64,000 bases of DNA from Deltaproteobacteria bacterium HGW-Deltaproteobacteria-19 (GCA_002841865.1 PHBD01000014.1:1-64000); one strand, 5' to 3'. Positions 9,135 to 17,933 are shown, counted from the stretch's first letter. A program made the numbers and translations. Notes: a model not told the origin generated them from the sequence alone.

Positions 9135-10195
9135 TGAAAGAATCGTCATTCGTTCGGGAAGTGGAAAATCGCCTCGATGTCCTGTTCGGGATCGGTCTGG
9201 ATCCTGCGGATCGCAGCAGGAATGCCGGACCGGATCAAGTGAATGCCAGGGACATTCTCGAAGATATTGCCGTAGAATCCGGGGAAGAGGCCGGGCAGGA
9301 ACGAAGCGCCGCATCGCTATTGAACATGGACGATCATTCAGAAGGCAATGATGAGTCCGCATCAGCAGGCCGGGACGGACGCTGTCATATCCTTCTTGAG
9401 GAAGCCGGGAAAGAAACGGAGACGGATTCCTTCGTTGCTGATCATCCCAGCCTGGATGAGATCGCATCCGTTGCCGAGTCGCCCGAGGCGGTCAGGGATG
9501 GAGATGAGCGCTTTGAGCGGATTTTCGGTGATATATCGTCATTCACGCCGGCATTGTTTTCTCCGGTCAAGAATCTGAAAAGCATTATCCTGTCCCTCGA
9601 ATGGGAAATCAGCGATGCCATATTGAACAGGCTGGATGCGGAACTGAGCGGTTTGCAGGAGCTGTATCGCAACGAGCGGACCATTCTTGGTTTCTTGAGG
9701 ATTCTCCGGTTCCTGGAACGTTATATCCGGGTGAAACAGGGAGATTCACATACAGAGTCCATAAAATTGCTTTTTTCCATCTACGATGACCTTGAACGGA
9801 TCATCCTCTCGATAACCATGGCGGAGGAAATAAAACGGGCCATCCTGATGGTTGATATCGGGAAATACAGGAATTGGGTGGAGAATATCGACCTCTCCGC
9901 CTGTCCGGGGGCGGACATCGAGGAGAACGGCGCGTCTTCGGTTGCGGAACCCCGGAGCCCCGTGCCCGAGGCGTTGCCGTCCGCTGATGTCGAAGAGGGG
10001 CGATCCGCTGACGGATTCGAAAATGCCGGGCCGGATGTTTTTGCATCCATGAAAACCATGGAGCCGCACGAGGCATTCGCCTGCGCGCTGGAAGAGATCA
10101 GGAAGATGATCCACAGCGAGTTCGAGGCGCTGAGAGCGGAGATGCGAATGCATCAGTCGGGGAAGACGCAGCCGCCGGCAGGAGCGGACGGATGA
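9134..10195 (+). CDS. Uncharacterised protein, translationally coupled to mglA
   Basis: Start ATG overlaps the MglA stop (TAATG); acidic N-terminus, helical centre (SFTPALFSPVKNLKSIILSLEWEISDAIL…). Confidence 0.7.
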   Translation: MKESSFVREVENRLDVLFGIGLDPADRSRNAGPDQVNARDILEDIAVESGEEAGQERSAASLLNMDDHSEGNDESASAGRDGRCHILLEEAGKETETDSFVADHPSLDEIASVAESPEAVRDGDERFERIFGDISSFTPALFSPVKNLKSIILSLEWEISDAILNRLDAELSGLQELYRNERTILGFLRILRFLERYIRVKQGDSHTESIKLLFSIYDDLERIILSITMAEEIKRAILMVDIGKYRNWVENIDLSACPGADIEENGASSVAEPRSPVPEALPSADVEEGRSADGFENAGPDVFASMKTMEPHEAFACALEEIRKMIHSEFEALRAEMRMHQSGKTQPPAGADG

Positions 10196-10275
10196 CGGGG
10201 GAAACCGTATACAGGAAGGGAAGTGCCTGTTGCGCTGGTTGCTTTCAAACGGATTGCCGATGAGGACTGCCGGAA

Positions 10276-10434
10276 ATGATCGTTTTCTGTGAAGAATGCG
10301 GTGAAAGAATCATTATTGAACCCGAGGAGATCAAGGAATCTGTCATCATCATGGTCTGCACGGCCTGCAGTGACGTCATCAGGATAACGGTTCCGGATAC
10401 GGCAGGGCAGGGGCCGCGGGTTCAGAAAGCCTGA
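10276..10434 (+). CDS. 52-aa zinc-ribbon protein (absent from the supplied ORF track)
   Basis: MIVFCEECGERIIIEPEEIKESVIIMVCTACSDVIRITVPDTAGQGPRVQKA*, two CxxC pairs. Confidence 0.65.
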   Translation: MIVFCEECGERIIIEPEEIKESVIIMVCTACSDVIRITVPDTAGQGPRVQKA

Positions 10435-10518
10435 GAAATGAACCGGGCATCGAATTCATTCCGACACAAACCGGTGTGATGACAGCATGCCGGGATTCCA
10501 TGGAGTCAAAGGGCAGAG

Positions 10519-11754
10519 ATGAACACTCCGAATGAAACGTTCGACTTGATTCGTGAAAAACAGGAGCTGGATGCTTTTTTATCGACATTCGCAACCGTGA
10601 GTCCGTCTCCGCCAATGGAAGAAGAGAGGGAACCCGATCCCGTCCCGTCCGTTGTTCCTTTTTCGTTGACCTATGCGAAAGACGATAAGCCCGCTTCCGC
10701 AATGAAAGATCGTTCCTCCGGCGGGATGCCGGACACGCCGGTTCCGGCACCCTCCTCCCTTTCCCAGGCGGAGGCTGCGAAGGATTCATCTGTGGAAGAG
10801 ACTGCGGCGGCTGCCCCGGAAAGCGAATTGGGCAGAATGCCTTCTCCGGAAAGGGATCCGGGTAAGCAGCCGGAATCCCAGCTCCCGGTACCGGACATGC
10901 CGGCTCCGCCGCCATCTTCTCTTTCACCGGTGGAAACCGTCAGAGATCCATTCCCGGAAAAAGTCGAGGCTGTTGTCGCGGAAGGCGAACAGGAAGGATC
11001 GCCGTCCCCTGAAGCGTTGGAAAACAGCAATGAAATACCAGAGATGGACCGGACCCTGAGGATCGAACGGAGAAAGACAGAAGAAGCGGCCTCCATGAAT
11101 GAGCAATCCCCCGAATCGGTCGAGGACAACGGTGCGAAAAACGGGGAGACGACAAATGTGTCCGCTTTGCCCGGCAGCCGGAAAAAAACCCGGCGGCCAT
11201 TGATCCTTTCAGGCCTTATCCTGTGCCTGGTTCTCGCGCTTTCTGCACTCGGCTATTCCTGGCTCCGGCCTTCCAGCGGGCATGGAGCCGTTCATTGGTT
11301 GTCCATGAATGTTCCTTTTGCCCAGAAATATCTGGAAGTCGGACAGCCGTCTCGGAATCCCGCAGGTGAGCAGGTTGGAATCGTCAACCTGCAGCAGCGA
11401 CTCATCAGAAACGCGGCTCTTGGCCGGGATATCAGGGTCATTGAGGGAACGGCGTTCAACCGGGGACATGAAAACATATCGGGAATCAGGGTCAGGGGGG
11501 AGCTTTACGGCTCCCGGGGTACGCTCCTGGCGGCGCGGATGGCGTACTGCGGAAACATGATGACCGTCGATCAGCTGGAGACCATGGGAGAGGATGAACT
11601 CCGTCTGGCGCTCTCGGTTTCTCAGGCAAACCTCCAGCTGACCAGCGTGGTTCCGCCCGGAGGTCAGACGCCGTTCATGATCGTATTCGTCCACGAGCCG
11701 GCAGGGACCGTCCAGGCAATGGTTGAACCCGTCAGTATGGAAAGGGTCCGCTGA
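10519..11754 (+). CDS. DUF3426-like single-pass membrane protein with disordered N-terminal region
   Basis: TM LILSGLILCLVLALSALGYSWL; C-terminal IRVIEGTAFNRGHENISGIRVRGELYGSRGTLLAARMAYCGNMMT. Confidence 0.7.
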   Translation: MNTPNETFDLIREKQELDAFLSTFATVSPSPPMEEEREPDPVPSVVPFSLTYAKDDKPASAMKDRSSGGMPDTPVPAPSSLSQAEAAKDSSVEETAAAAPESELGRMPSPERDPGKQPESQLPVPDMPAPPPSSLSPVETVRDPFPEKVEAVVAEGEQEGSPSPEALENSNEIPEMDRTLRIERRKTEEAASMNEQSPESVEDNGAKNGETTNVSALPGSRKKTRRPLILSGLILCLVLALSALGYSWLRPSSGHGAVHWLSMNVPFAQKYLEVGQPSRNPAGEQVGIVNLQQRLIRNAALGRDIRVIEGTAFNRGHENISGIRVRGELYGSRGTLLAARMAYCGNMMTVDQLETMGEDELRLALSVSQANLQLTSVVPPGGQTPFMIVFVHEPAGTVQAMVEPVSMERVR

Positions 11755-11919
11755 CCGTGATGTCCGTTGTCATGGACCCTTTTGGCTGCAGATTTCTTAA
11801 GGATCGCGGCTTATTGTCCTGTCGGGTGGAGATGTCGCCGGCTCCGCAAGATATTATGATGAATCCCCCTCCCCCCCTGATCGTTTCTCCCGCAGGCGCC
11901 TCGGTTTCCGGTTCTGATC

Positions 11920-14223
11920 ATGCAAGAGACGATTAAAGATATTAATCATAATGAAATCAACGAACTGGAGGAGATTCTCCGCCTCCAGAACGAACTTCAG
12001 GACATAACCAACGAAATCTATGCCTCCGAGAGCATGGCGCAGATATTCACCGATTGCAGCAAGCGGATCATGAATCTTTTCAATGTCGAAGCGGTGAACA
12101 TCTATGCCGTCGACAAAAAGAGGAGGGAAATCTACACCATCATCGAGGCGAGACACCTGTTCAGAGAGCAGAGAATGGCCGTCAACAACCGGACGATCCC
12201 CGGTTATGTTGCGGATACGGGTGTTATGATCAACGTCGCGGATGTTCACGATCAAAGCGAGATGAAAAGCCGCTGCAAAGGATTGGATCTGGCCGGCGAT
12301 CGGGACGGCAGATCGAATGCTCAACTGAAGCAGGTCATGGCCACGCCCATCGTTCATGAGGGCGAGACCATCGGCATCATCGAGGTGATCAACAAACTTG
12401 GGCGGGACGGCAGATTCGTCGATGAAGAACCCGTTCTGCTGCAGGAAATTTCAGAGGTTCTCGCCATCGCGTTCTCCAATCATGCGCGATATGCGCGCCG
12501 GGGAAAAACGCGCTTCGATTCCCTCATCCGGAAAGGTTTCCTGAAGGAAGAGGAGCTCGACCAGGCCTGGGACGAATCACGGGAACAGAAAGAAACCATG
12601 GAAGGCTTCCTGATGAGAAAATACAATGTCTCGAAGGAAGACCTCGGCAAATCGCTGGAAGAGTTTTATCGGTGCAGATTCTTCCAGTTCAGCGACAGAT
12701 TCCCCATTCCCGCGGAACTCCTGACCAGGCTCAACAAAGAATACCTGCTCCGGGAGTTGTGGGTGCCGATTGAGAAGACAAACGGAAACATTCATATCCT
12801 TCTGAGCGACCCCGACAATATCATCAAGCGGGACATGATTGAAAACCTCCTGAAGACGAAGGCCATCCGGTACGATGTCGCCCTTCCGGAGGACATCTCA
12901 AAATATATCAACTATTTTTATCAGTCTCACGGGGATGAATCGTCGATTTCGGATATCATCGGCAGACTGGACAACACGGACGAGGGGGAAAACGAAGACG
13001 AGGAAGAGCCGGTCACGGAATCGGACAGCGCGATCATGTTGCTCGTCAACAAGATCATCAACGATGCGGTGAGCCGGCGGGCATCCGATATCCACGTTGA
13101 ACCCAATATCACCAAAAGGAACGTGGAGGTCCGCTTCCGCATCGACGGCGACTGCGCCGTTTACCAGACGGTTCCCTTCAGTTACCGTGCCGCCCTCGTG
13201 TCGCGTATCAAGATCATGTCCAACCTGGACATCACGGTCAAAAGGATTCCCCAGGACGGCAAGATCAAGTTTCGCCGGAACGGAAGCGATGAGATCGAGC
13301 TTCGCGTGGCGACGCTGCCGACCCAGGGAGGAGTCGAAGATGTTGTGATGCGCCTTCTCGCCAAAGGGGAAACGCTGCCCCTGGAGGCCATGGGAATGCT
13401 GGACAGGAATTATGCCGAACTCCTCAAGGTCTGTGAAAAACCCTACGGCATGATCCTTGTGGTCGGGCCTACGGGCTCGGGGAAAACGACGACCCTCCAT
13501 GCCGCCCTTCGCCACATCAACACGCCGGAGAAAAAGATCTGGACGGCCGAGGACCCTGTGGAAATCACCCAGTACGGCCTCCGGCAGGTCCAGGTGCAGC
13601 CCAAGATCGGATTCGACTTTGCCACCGCAATGCGGGCCTTTCTTCGCGCCGACCCGGACGTGATCATGGTGGGGGAAATGCGTGACTTCGAGACGGCCAA
13701 AACCGGCGTGGAGGCTTCCCTGACGGGACATCTCGTTTTCAGCACCCTGCATACGAACAGCGCCCCGGAAACCATCATCCGGCTTCTCGACATGGGCATC
13801 GATCCCCTGAACTTCGCCGATGCCCTCCTTGGGGTCCTTGCCCAGAGGCTGGTCCGGACATTGTGCAAGAACTGCAGGGAACCTTATCATCCGACCATGA
13901 AGGAATATGAGGAGATGGCCGGGAGTTATGGAAGGGAACTTTTTGAAAAACTGGCAGTTCCCTATACAAGCGATCTGACCCTGTACCGGCCCAGGGGTTG
14001 CGATCTCTGCGACAGGTCGGGATACAAGGGACGCGTAGGCATCCATGAACTTCTCATCGCCAGCGACAGCGTGAAGCGGCTCATCCAGAAAAACGAAACC
14101 GTCGAAGTGCTGCGTGAGAAGGCCATGTCCGAAGGGATGTCCACGCTCCTCCAGGATGGAATTCAGAAAGCCCTCCGGGGTGTCACGGACTTCCGGCAGG
14201 TCCGGAGGGTCTGCATCAAGTAG
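11920..14223 (+). CDS. GspE/PilB-type secretion ATPase with N-terminal GAF domain
   Basis: GAF-like N-terminus; VVGPTGSGKTTTLHAALRHI, AEDPVEITQYGLRQVQV, LRADPDVIMVGEMRDFETA, tetracysteine LCKNC…GCDLC. Confidence 0.9.
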   Translation: MQETIKDINHNEINELEEILRLQNELQDITNEIYASESMAQIFTDCSKRIMNLFNVEAVNIYAVDKKRREIYTIIEARHLFREQRMAVNNRTIPGYVADTGVMINVADVHDQSEMKSRCKGLDLAGDRDGRSNAQLKQVMATPIVHEGETIGIIEVINKLGRDGRFVDEEPVLLQEISEVLAIAFSNHARYARRGKTRFDSLIRKGFLKEEELDQAWDESREQKETMEGFLMRKYNVSKEDLGKSLEEFYRCRFFQFSDRFPIPAELLTRLNKEYLLRELWVPIEKTNGNIHILLSDPDNIIKRDMIENLLKTKAIRYDVALPEDISKYINYFYQSHGDESSISDIIGRLDNTDEGENEDEEEPVTESDSAIMLLVNKIINDAVSRRASDIHVEPNITKRNVEVRFRIDGDCAVYQTVPFSYRAALVSRIKIMSNLDITVKRIPQDGKIKFRRNGSDEIELRVATLPTQGGVEDVVMRLLAKGETLPLEAMGMLDRNYAELLKVCEKPYGMILVVGPTGSGKTTTLHAALRHINTPEKKIWTAEDPVEITQYGLRQVQVQPKIGFDFATAMRAFLRADPDVIMVGEMRDFETAKTGVEASLTGHLVFSTLHTNSAPETIIRLLDMGIDPLNFADALLGVLAQRLVRTLCKNCREPYHPTMKEYEEMAGSYGRELFEKLAVPYTSDLTLYRPRGCDLCDRSGYKGRVGIHELLIASDSVKRLIQKNETVEVLREKAMSEGMSTLLQDGIQKALRGVTDFRQVRRVCIK

Positions 14224-14341
14224 GAATCCGGCCGCGTTCCCCCGCCAACGGCCGGGCCGTCACTCTCTCCCTTCAAATCAGGCCATTCCATGCCGCGTCC
14301 TGCGGCCTTGATCCTTTTTCCTGCCCGGATTGTGTTTTGCG

Positions 14342-14370
14342 TTGACAATGACACAGGGTTCTTCTAATTG
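14342..14370 (+). promoter_or_regulatory. Weak candidate sigma-70 promoter (TTGACA-N17-TAATTG)
   Basis: TTGACA 14342-14347 upstream of the J-domain gene; -10 match is poor. Confidence 0.3.
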
Positions 14371-14453
14371 CATGGGACACAGGCCCTCCGCGAACGCCGT
14401 CTGAGGAATCCGACTGAATCAACATCCGCGCTGAGGCAAAAAGAGGGACCGCC

Positions 14454-15236
14454 TTGCAGAAGAGTGAAATCCACACCTCCGACCTGTTTGATGCCTGTCA
14501 TGTCCTCTTTGGGAAACAGACCGACGTATCCGTTCAATTCCTGAACAATTACCTAAAACTGTCCGGTTTGAAAGCGGCCTATCGGAAAAGGGCCCGGGAG
14601 ACCCACCCGGACCGTGCCCTGTTGCTCGCCGTCGAATCCGATATTCTCGAGGAGCAGTTCAAGCAGGTCCAGTCCGCCTTCGAGCGGCTTCGCCTCTATC
14701 TGGAGAATCCTTCCCGATTCCGCTTGATTGAAGGAAACCCAGGTCGTGCATCGGCCTCCGCCTCGCGGGAAAACGGCCCGATCAAGAGGAAGGCGGCGTG
14801 GAAGCGTGATCCGTTGCGCGATCATGTCCATACAGGTCCGATTCCCGGGGGCAAGCTTCTCCTGGGCCGCTACCTTTACTATGCGGGCGTGATTTCCCAC
14901 CGGATCCTGGTCGATGCGGTGGTTTGGCAGAAGAGGCAAAGGCCTCCGCTCGGGATGATCGCCTGCCAGTGGGGCTTGCTGGCCCGGGAAGACATTCTCG
15001 TCATACTGAAGCGCTGCATACCCGGGGAGCGTTTCGGCGAATGTGCCGTCCGCCTCGGGTACATGGACGACAAACAGCTGCGCCGCCTGACGGCATGGCA
15101 AAAACTGCTGCAGCCCCGGTTCGGCGATTTCTTTGTTTCAAGGGGGATCCTCACGGCCGGGCAGATTGACCGCCTGGAAAAGGATCATTGGCAGCACAAC
15201 TGGAACTGCAGAAGGAATCCGAGGAAGCGTTCCTGA
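14454..15236 (+). CDS. J-domain protein with C-terminal GspE-N-like repeats
   Basis: AYRKRARETHPDRALL (HPD motif); repeated LGRYLYYAGVISHRIL… / FGECAVRLGYMDDKQL… / FGDFFVSRGILTAGQI…. Confidence 0.65.
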   Translation: MQKSEIHTSDLFDACHVLFGKQTDVSVQFLNNYLKLSGLKAAYRKRARETHPDRALLLAVESDILEEQFKQVQSAFERLRLYLENPSRFRLIEGNPGRASASASRENGPIKRKAAWKRDPLRDHVHTGPIPGGKLLLGRYLYYAGVISHRILVDAVVWQKRQRPPLGMIACQWGLLAREDILVILKRCIPGERFGECAVRLGYMDDKQLRRLTAWQKLLQPRFGDFFVSRGILTAGQIDRLEKDHWQHNWNCRRNPRKRS

Positions 15237-15271
15237 CTCTTGCTGTGATGGGGACCATGAAACAGCCGATC

Positions 15272-15958
15272 ATGACGATTCGCACCGACTCTCTCCTCCG
15301 GGAACTGCCCATTTTCCGGGGCCTTCCCGGGGGGGACGTCGCCGAGTTGCGGATGATGATGGGCGAGCGGAACTTCCGCAGGAATGATGTGATCCTGTTC
15401 GAAGAGGACACGCCGCGCTGCCTCTATGTGATTTATGAAGGCCGGGTGAAGGTTGCGCAGATTGACGAGGAAGGGCGGGAGCAGATCCTGGCCGTCCACA
15501 AGCGCGGCGATTTCTTCGGCGAGATGGCCCTCCTGGACGGAAAGACGTCCCCGGCGAGGGTCGTGGCCCTGGAAGAGACGCGTGTCGGGTTCCTCCGCCG
15601 GGCGGATTTCGAGACACGTTTCCTGAAGAATCCCATTGCCGTGAGGCAGATCATCTCCCTGCTCTGCGAGCGGCTCCGGGATTCCTGGTTCATGCTCAAG
15701 GTCCTGAATCTTCAGCGGGCGGAAGACCGGGTCCGGGCCGTCCTGGGCCACATGGCGACCCGCTTCGGGGCGAGGGATGCGCGGGGCACCGCAATCCGTC
15801 TCCGGATGACCCACAGCGAGCTGGCCGATTATGCATCCCTCTCCCGGGAGACGGTCAGCCGGATCCTCAAGCGTCTGGAGCAGGCCGGGGAGATTTCCGT
15901 TCTCGAAAAAAGAAGAATCCTGATCACACCGAGTTTTCAAAAAGTCGATATTATGTGA
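15272..15958 (+). CDS. Crp/Fnr family transcriptional regulator
   Basis: cNMP-binding fold (FEEDTPRCLYVIYEGRVKV…RGDFFGEMALLDGKTSPARVVALE) + HTH MTHSELADYASLSRETVSRILKRLEQAGEI; alternative starts 15248/15257. Confidence 0.9.
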   Translation: MTIRTDSLLRELPIFRGLPGGDVAELRMMMGERNFRRNDVILFEEDTPRCLYVIYEGRVKVAQIDEEGREQILAVHKRGDFFGEMALLDGKTSPARVVALEETRVGFLRRADFETRFLKNPIAVRQIISLLCERLRDSWFMLKVLNLQRAEDRVRAVLGHMATRFGARDARGTAIRLRMTHSELADYASLSRETVSRILKRLEQAGEISVLEKRRILITPSFQKVDIM

Positions 15959-15969
15959 CGTCCGTCACA
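15954..15969. promoter_or_regulatory. CRP-type palindrome TGTGACGTCCGTCACA
   Basis: Perfect TGTGA-N6-TCACA overlapping the crp-family gene's stop codon. Confidence 0.65.
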
Positions 15970-16071
15970 TTTGCCCCCCTTCTTTTCTGGCAATCTGCCT
16001 CCCAAACTCTTCTGCCGGCCCACAGGTCCATTTCCCGGGCCGGTCCCCTTTACAGCATTCGGAGGTGGAAT

Positions 16072-16341
16072 ATGGAATCACTCTGGGCGACGGACGTCGT
16101 TATCCCCCTTTCCAGTCTCATCACCGTGTTACTGCTCAGCACGCTCGGGCTGATCATGGGGCGCCTGAAGCTGACCCTGTTTCTGATGTACGGGTACCTC
16201 ATGTACTGGGGAAGGTTGTGGGATGTCTCCATCTTCACGGACTCGGCCTCGCGGTTGAGCGGCCCGGCATTGCTGATCACCGGCCTGTTCCTCCTGCTGG
16301 TGCTCTTTGCCATGCTCGGGCTTGTCTTTCACCGGGAATGA
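16072..16341 (+). CDS. Small integral membrane protein
   Basis: MESLWATDVVIPLSSLITVLLLSTLGLIMG…; SD cggaggtgg; two or three TM segments. Confidence 0.6.
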   Translation: MESLWATDVVIPLSSLITVLLLSTLGLIMGRLKLTLFLMYGYLMYWGRLWDVSIFTDSASRLSGPALLITGLFLLLVLFAMLGLVFHRE

Positions 16342-16551
16342 CGGTCTGAGCAGCCGCAATCCGGAACCCGACAGGCCGGACGATCCTGTTCTCACGGAGG
16401 AATCCGACCGGTCGACGATCAGCCCGCCTTGTCCTTTCGACGGCATGTCCGTCCCTCATCATGCGGGACCGGACAACCGGCGGGAGAACAACTTTATCTT
16501 GCCCGATCCCCCCATACAGGCTATCAGGGAAAAACTTTTTCGGGGGGACTC

Positions 16552-16851
16552 ATGAAACACCGCGTCATCCAGTGTGCGACCGGTTCCATGGGCAGGACCT
16601 GCCTGCGGGCCGTCATCGATCATCCCGACCTGGAACTGGTGGGTCTGTATGTCTACAGCGACCGGAAGGCCGGCCGGGATGCCGGCGAGATCGCGAGGCG
16701 AAATCCTACGGGGGGTGATCGCAACCTCTTCTGCTCTTTGCGCCGTATCGAAGACGATTTTCCGGGGGTGACAAATTCCCCCGGCTGTGCAAAGAAGCGA
16801 CCGGAACATGGCGGAACGGATAAAAAAGAAAATCACGGAGGTTCCCTTTGA
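16552..16851 (+). pseudogene. Degenerate N-terminal fragment of a DapB-like (dihydrodipicolinate reductase family) protein
   Basis: MKHRVIQCATGSMGRTCLRAVIDHPDLELVGLYVYSDRKAGRDAGEIAR; frame shifts at a G6 run, homology then resumes as TGVIATSSA in the other frame and ends. Confidence 0.65.
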
Positions 16852-17933
16852 CAAACGATGTGTATGCCCAATTGGCGAAAGTACTCGACACACTGCCCAA
16901 TGGTTTTCCCAGGACCGATAGTGGCGTGGAAATCAAGCTTCTCAAGAGGATCTTCACCCCCGCCCAGGCGGAGCTGTTCGGCCGGCTGCGGCTGACGTTC
17001 GAGACGGTGGAAGAGATCGCTGCCCGGAACGGCATGCCGGTGGAAGGCCTGAAAGGCGCCCTCATGGGCATGGCCGTGAGGGGACAGGTCTTCACGATCA
17101 AACCCGGGGGAGTCCGGCGCTTCCGGATGCTGCCCTGGGTCTTCGGGATCTACGAGTTTCAGCTCGACAGTATGGACAGGGAGTTTGCGGAGTTGAACGA
17201 GGAATACTGGCCGTATCTTTCGAAACAGTTCTTTTCCGACACGCCGCAGTTGATGCAGACCCTTTCCGTGGAGGAAACCGTTCCTTCGCACCAGGAAGCA
17301 CTGCCTTATGAGAAAGTATCGGCGATCATTGAAAAGGGGCGGTCATTCATGGTCAACGAATGCATCTGCAAGAAGGAACAGGGGCTGCTGGGGAAGCCCT
17401 GCGACCGGCCCGTGCATGTCTGCCTGGGCATCTCCCTGGAGCCCGGGGTCTTCGAAAAGACGCCTTCGGCCCGCATCCTGACGAAGGAGGAGGCCTGTGC
17501 CCTCCTGAAAATGACGGAGGACGCGGGCCTCGTGCACCTCACCGGCAACGTGCAGACGGGGCACTACTACATCTGCAACTGCTGCAAGTGCTGCTGCGGG
17601 GTGCTCCGGTCGATCAACGAATTCGGGGTCCCCGCATCCCGGGCTGTCAACTCCCATCATTATGCCGTGATCGACGCCGATCTCTGCACGGGCTGCGGGA
17701 TCTGTACGGACAGCCGATGCCAGGTCGGCGCCGTGGTGGAGGAGGGGGACGCCTACCGGGTTGTCCGGGAGCGGTGCATCGGCTGCGGGCTCTGCGTCAC
17801 CGCGTGTCCGATGGAGGCCATCCGGCTGGTCCGCAAGGAGCGGGAGGAGATCGATGTCCCGCCCCTTGCCGAAGACACGTGGTTCGACGAGCGGGGACGC
17901 CGCCGGGGAGTGGATTTCAGCACGTACAAGTAA
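16848..17933 (+). CDS. Cys-rich 4Fe-4S dicluster protein (paralog of 48982..50295)
   Basis: NECICKKEQGLLGKPCDRPVHVC, YICNCCKCCCG, CTGCGICTDSRCQ, CIGCGLCVTACPMEAI. Confidence 0.85.
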   Translation: MTNDVYAQLAKVLDTLPNGFPRTDSGVEIKLLKRIFTPAQAELFGRLRLTFETVEEIAARNGMPVEGLKGALMGMAVRGQVFTIKPGGVRRFRMLPWVFGIYEFQLDSMDREFAELNEEYWPYLSKQFFSDTPQLMQTLSVEETVPSHQEALPYEKVSAIIEKGRSFMVNECICKKEQGLLGKPCDRPVHVCLGISLEPGVFEKTPSARILTKEEACALLKMTEDAGLVHLTGNVQTGHYYICNCCKCCCGVLRSINEFGVPASRAVNSHHYAVIDADLCTGCGICTDSRCQVGAVVEEGDAYRVVRERCIGCGLCVTACPMEAIRLVRKEREEIDVPPLAEDTWFDERGRRRGVDFSTYK

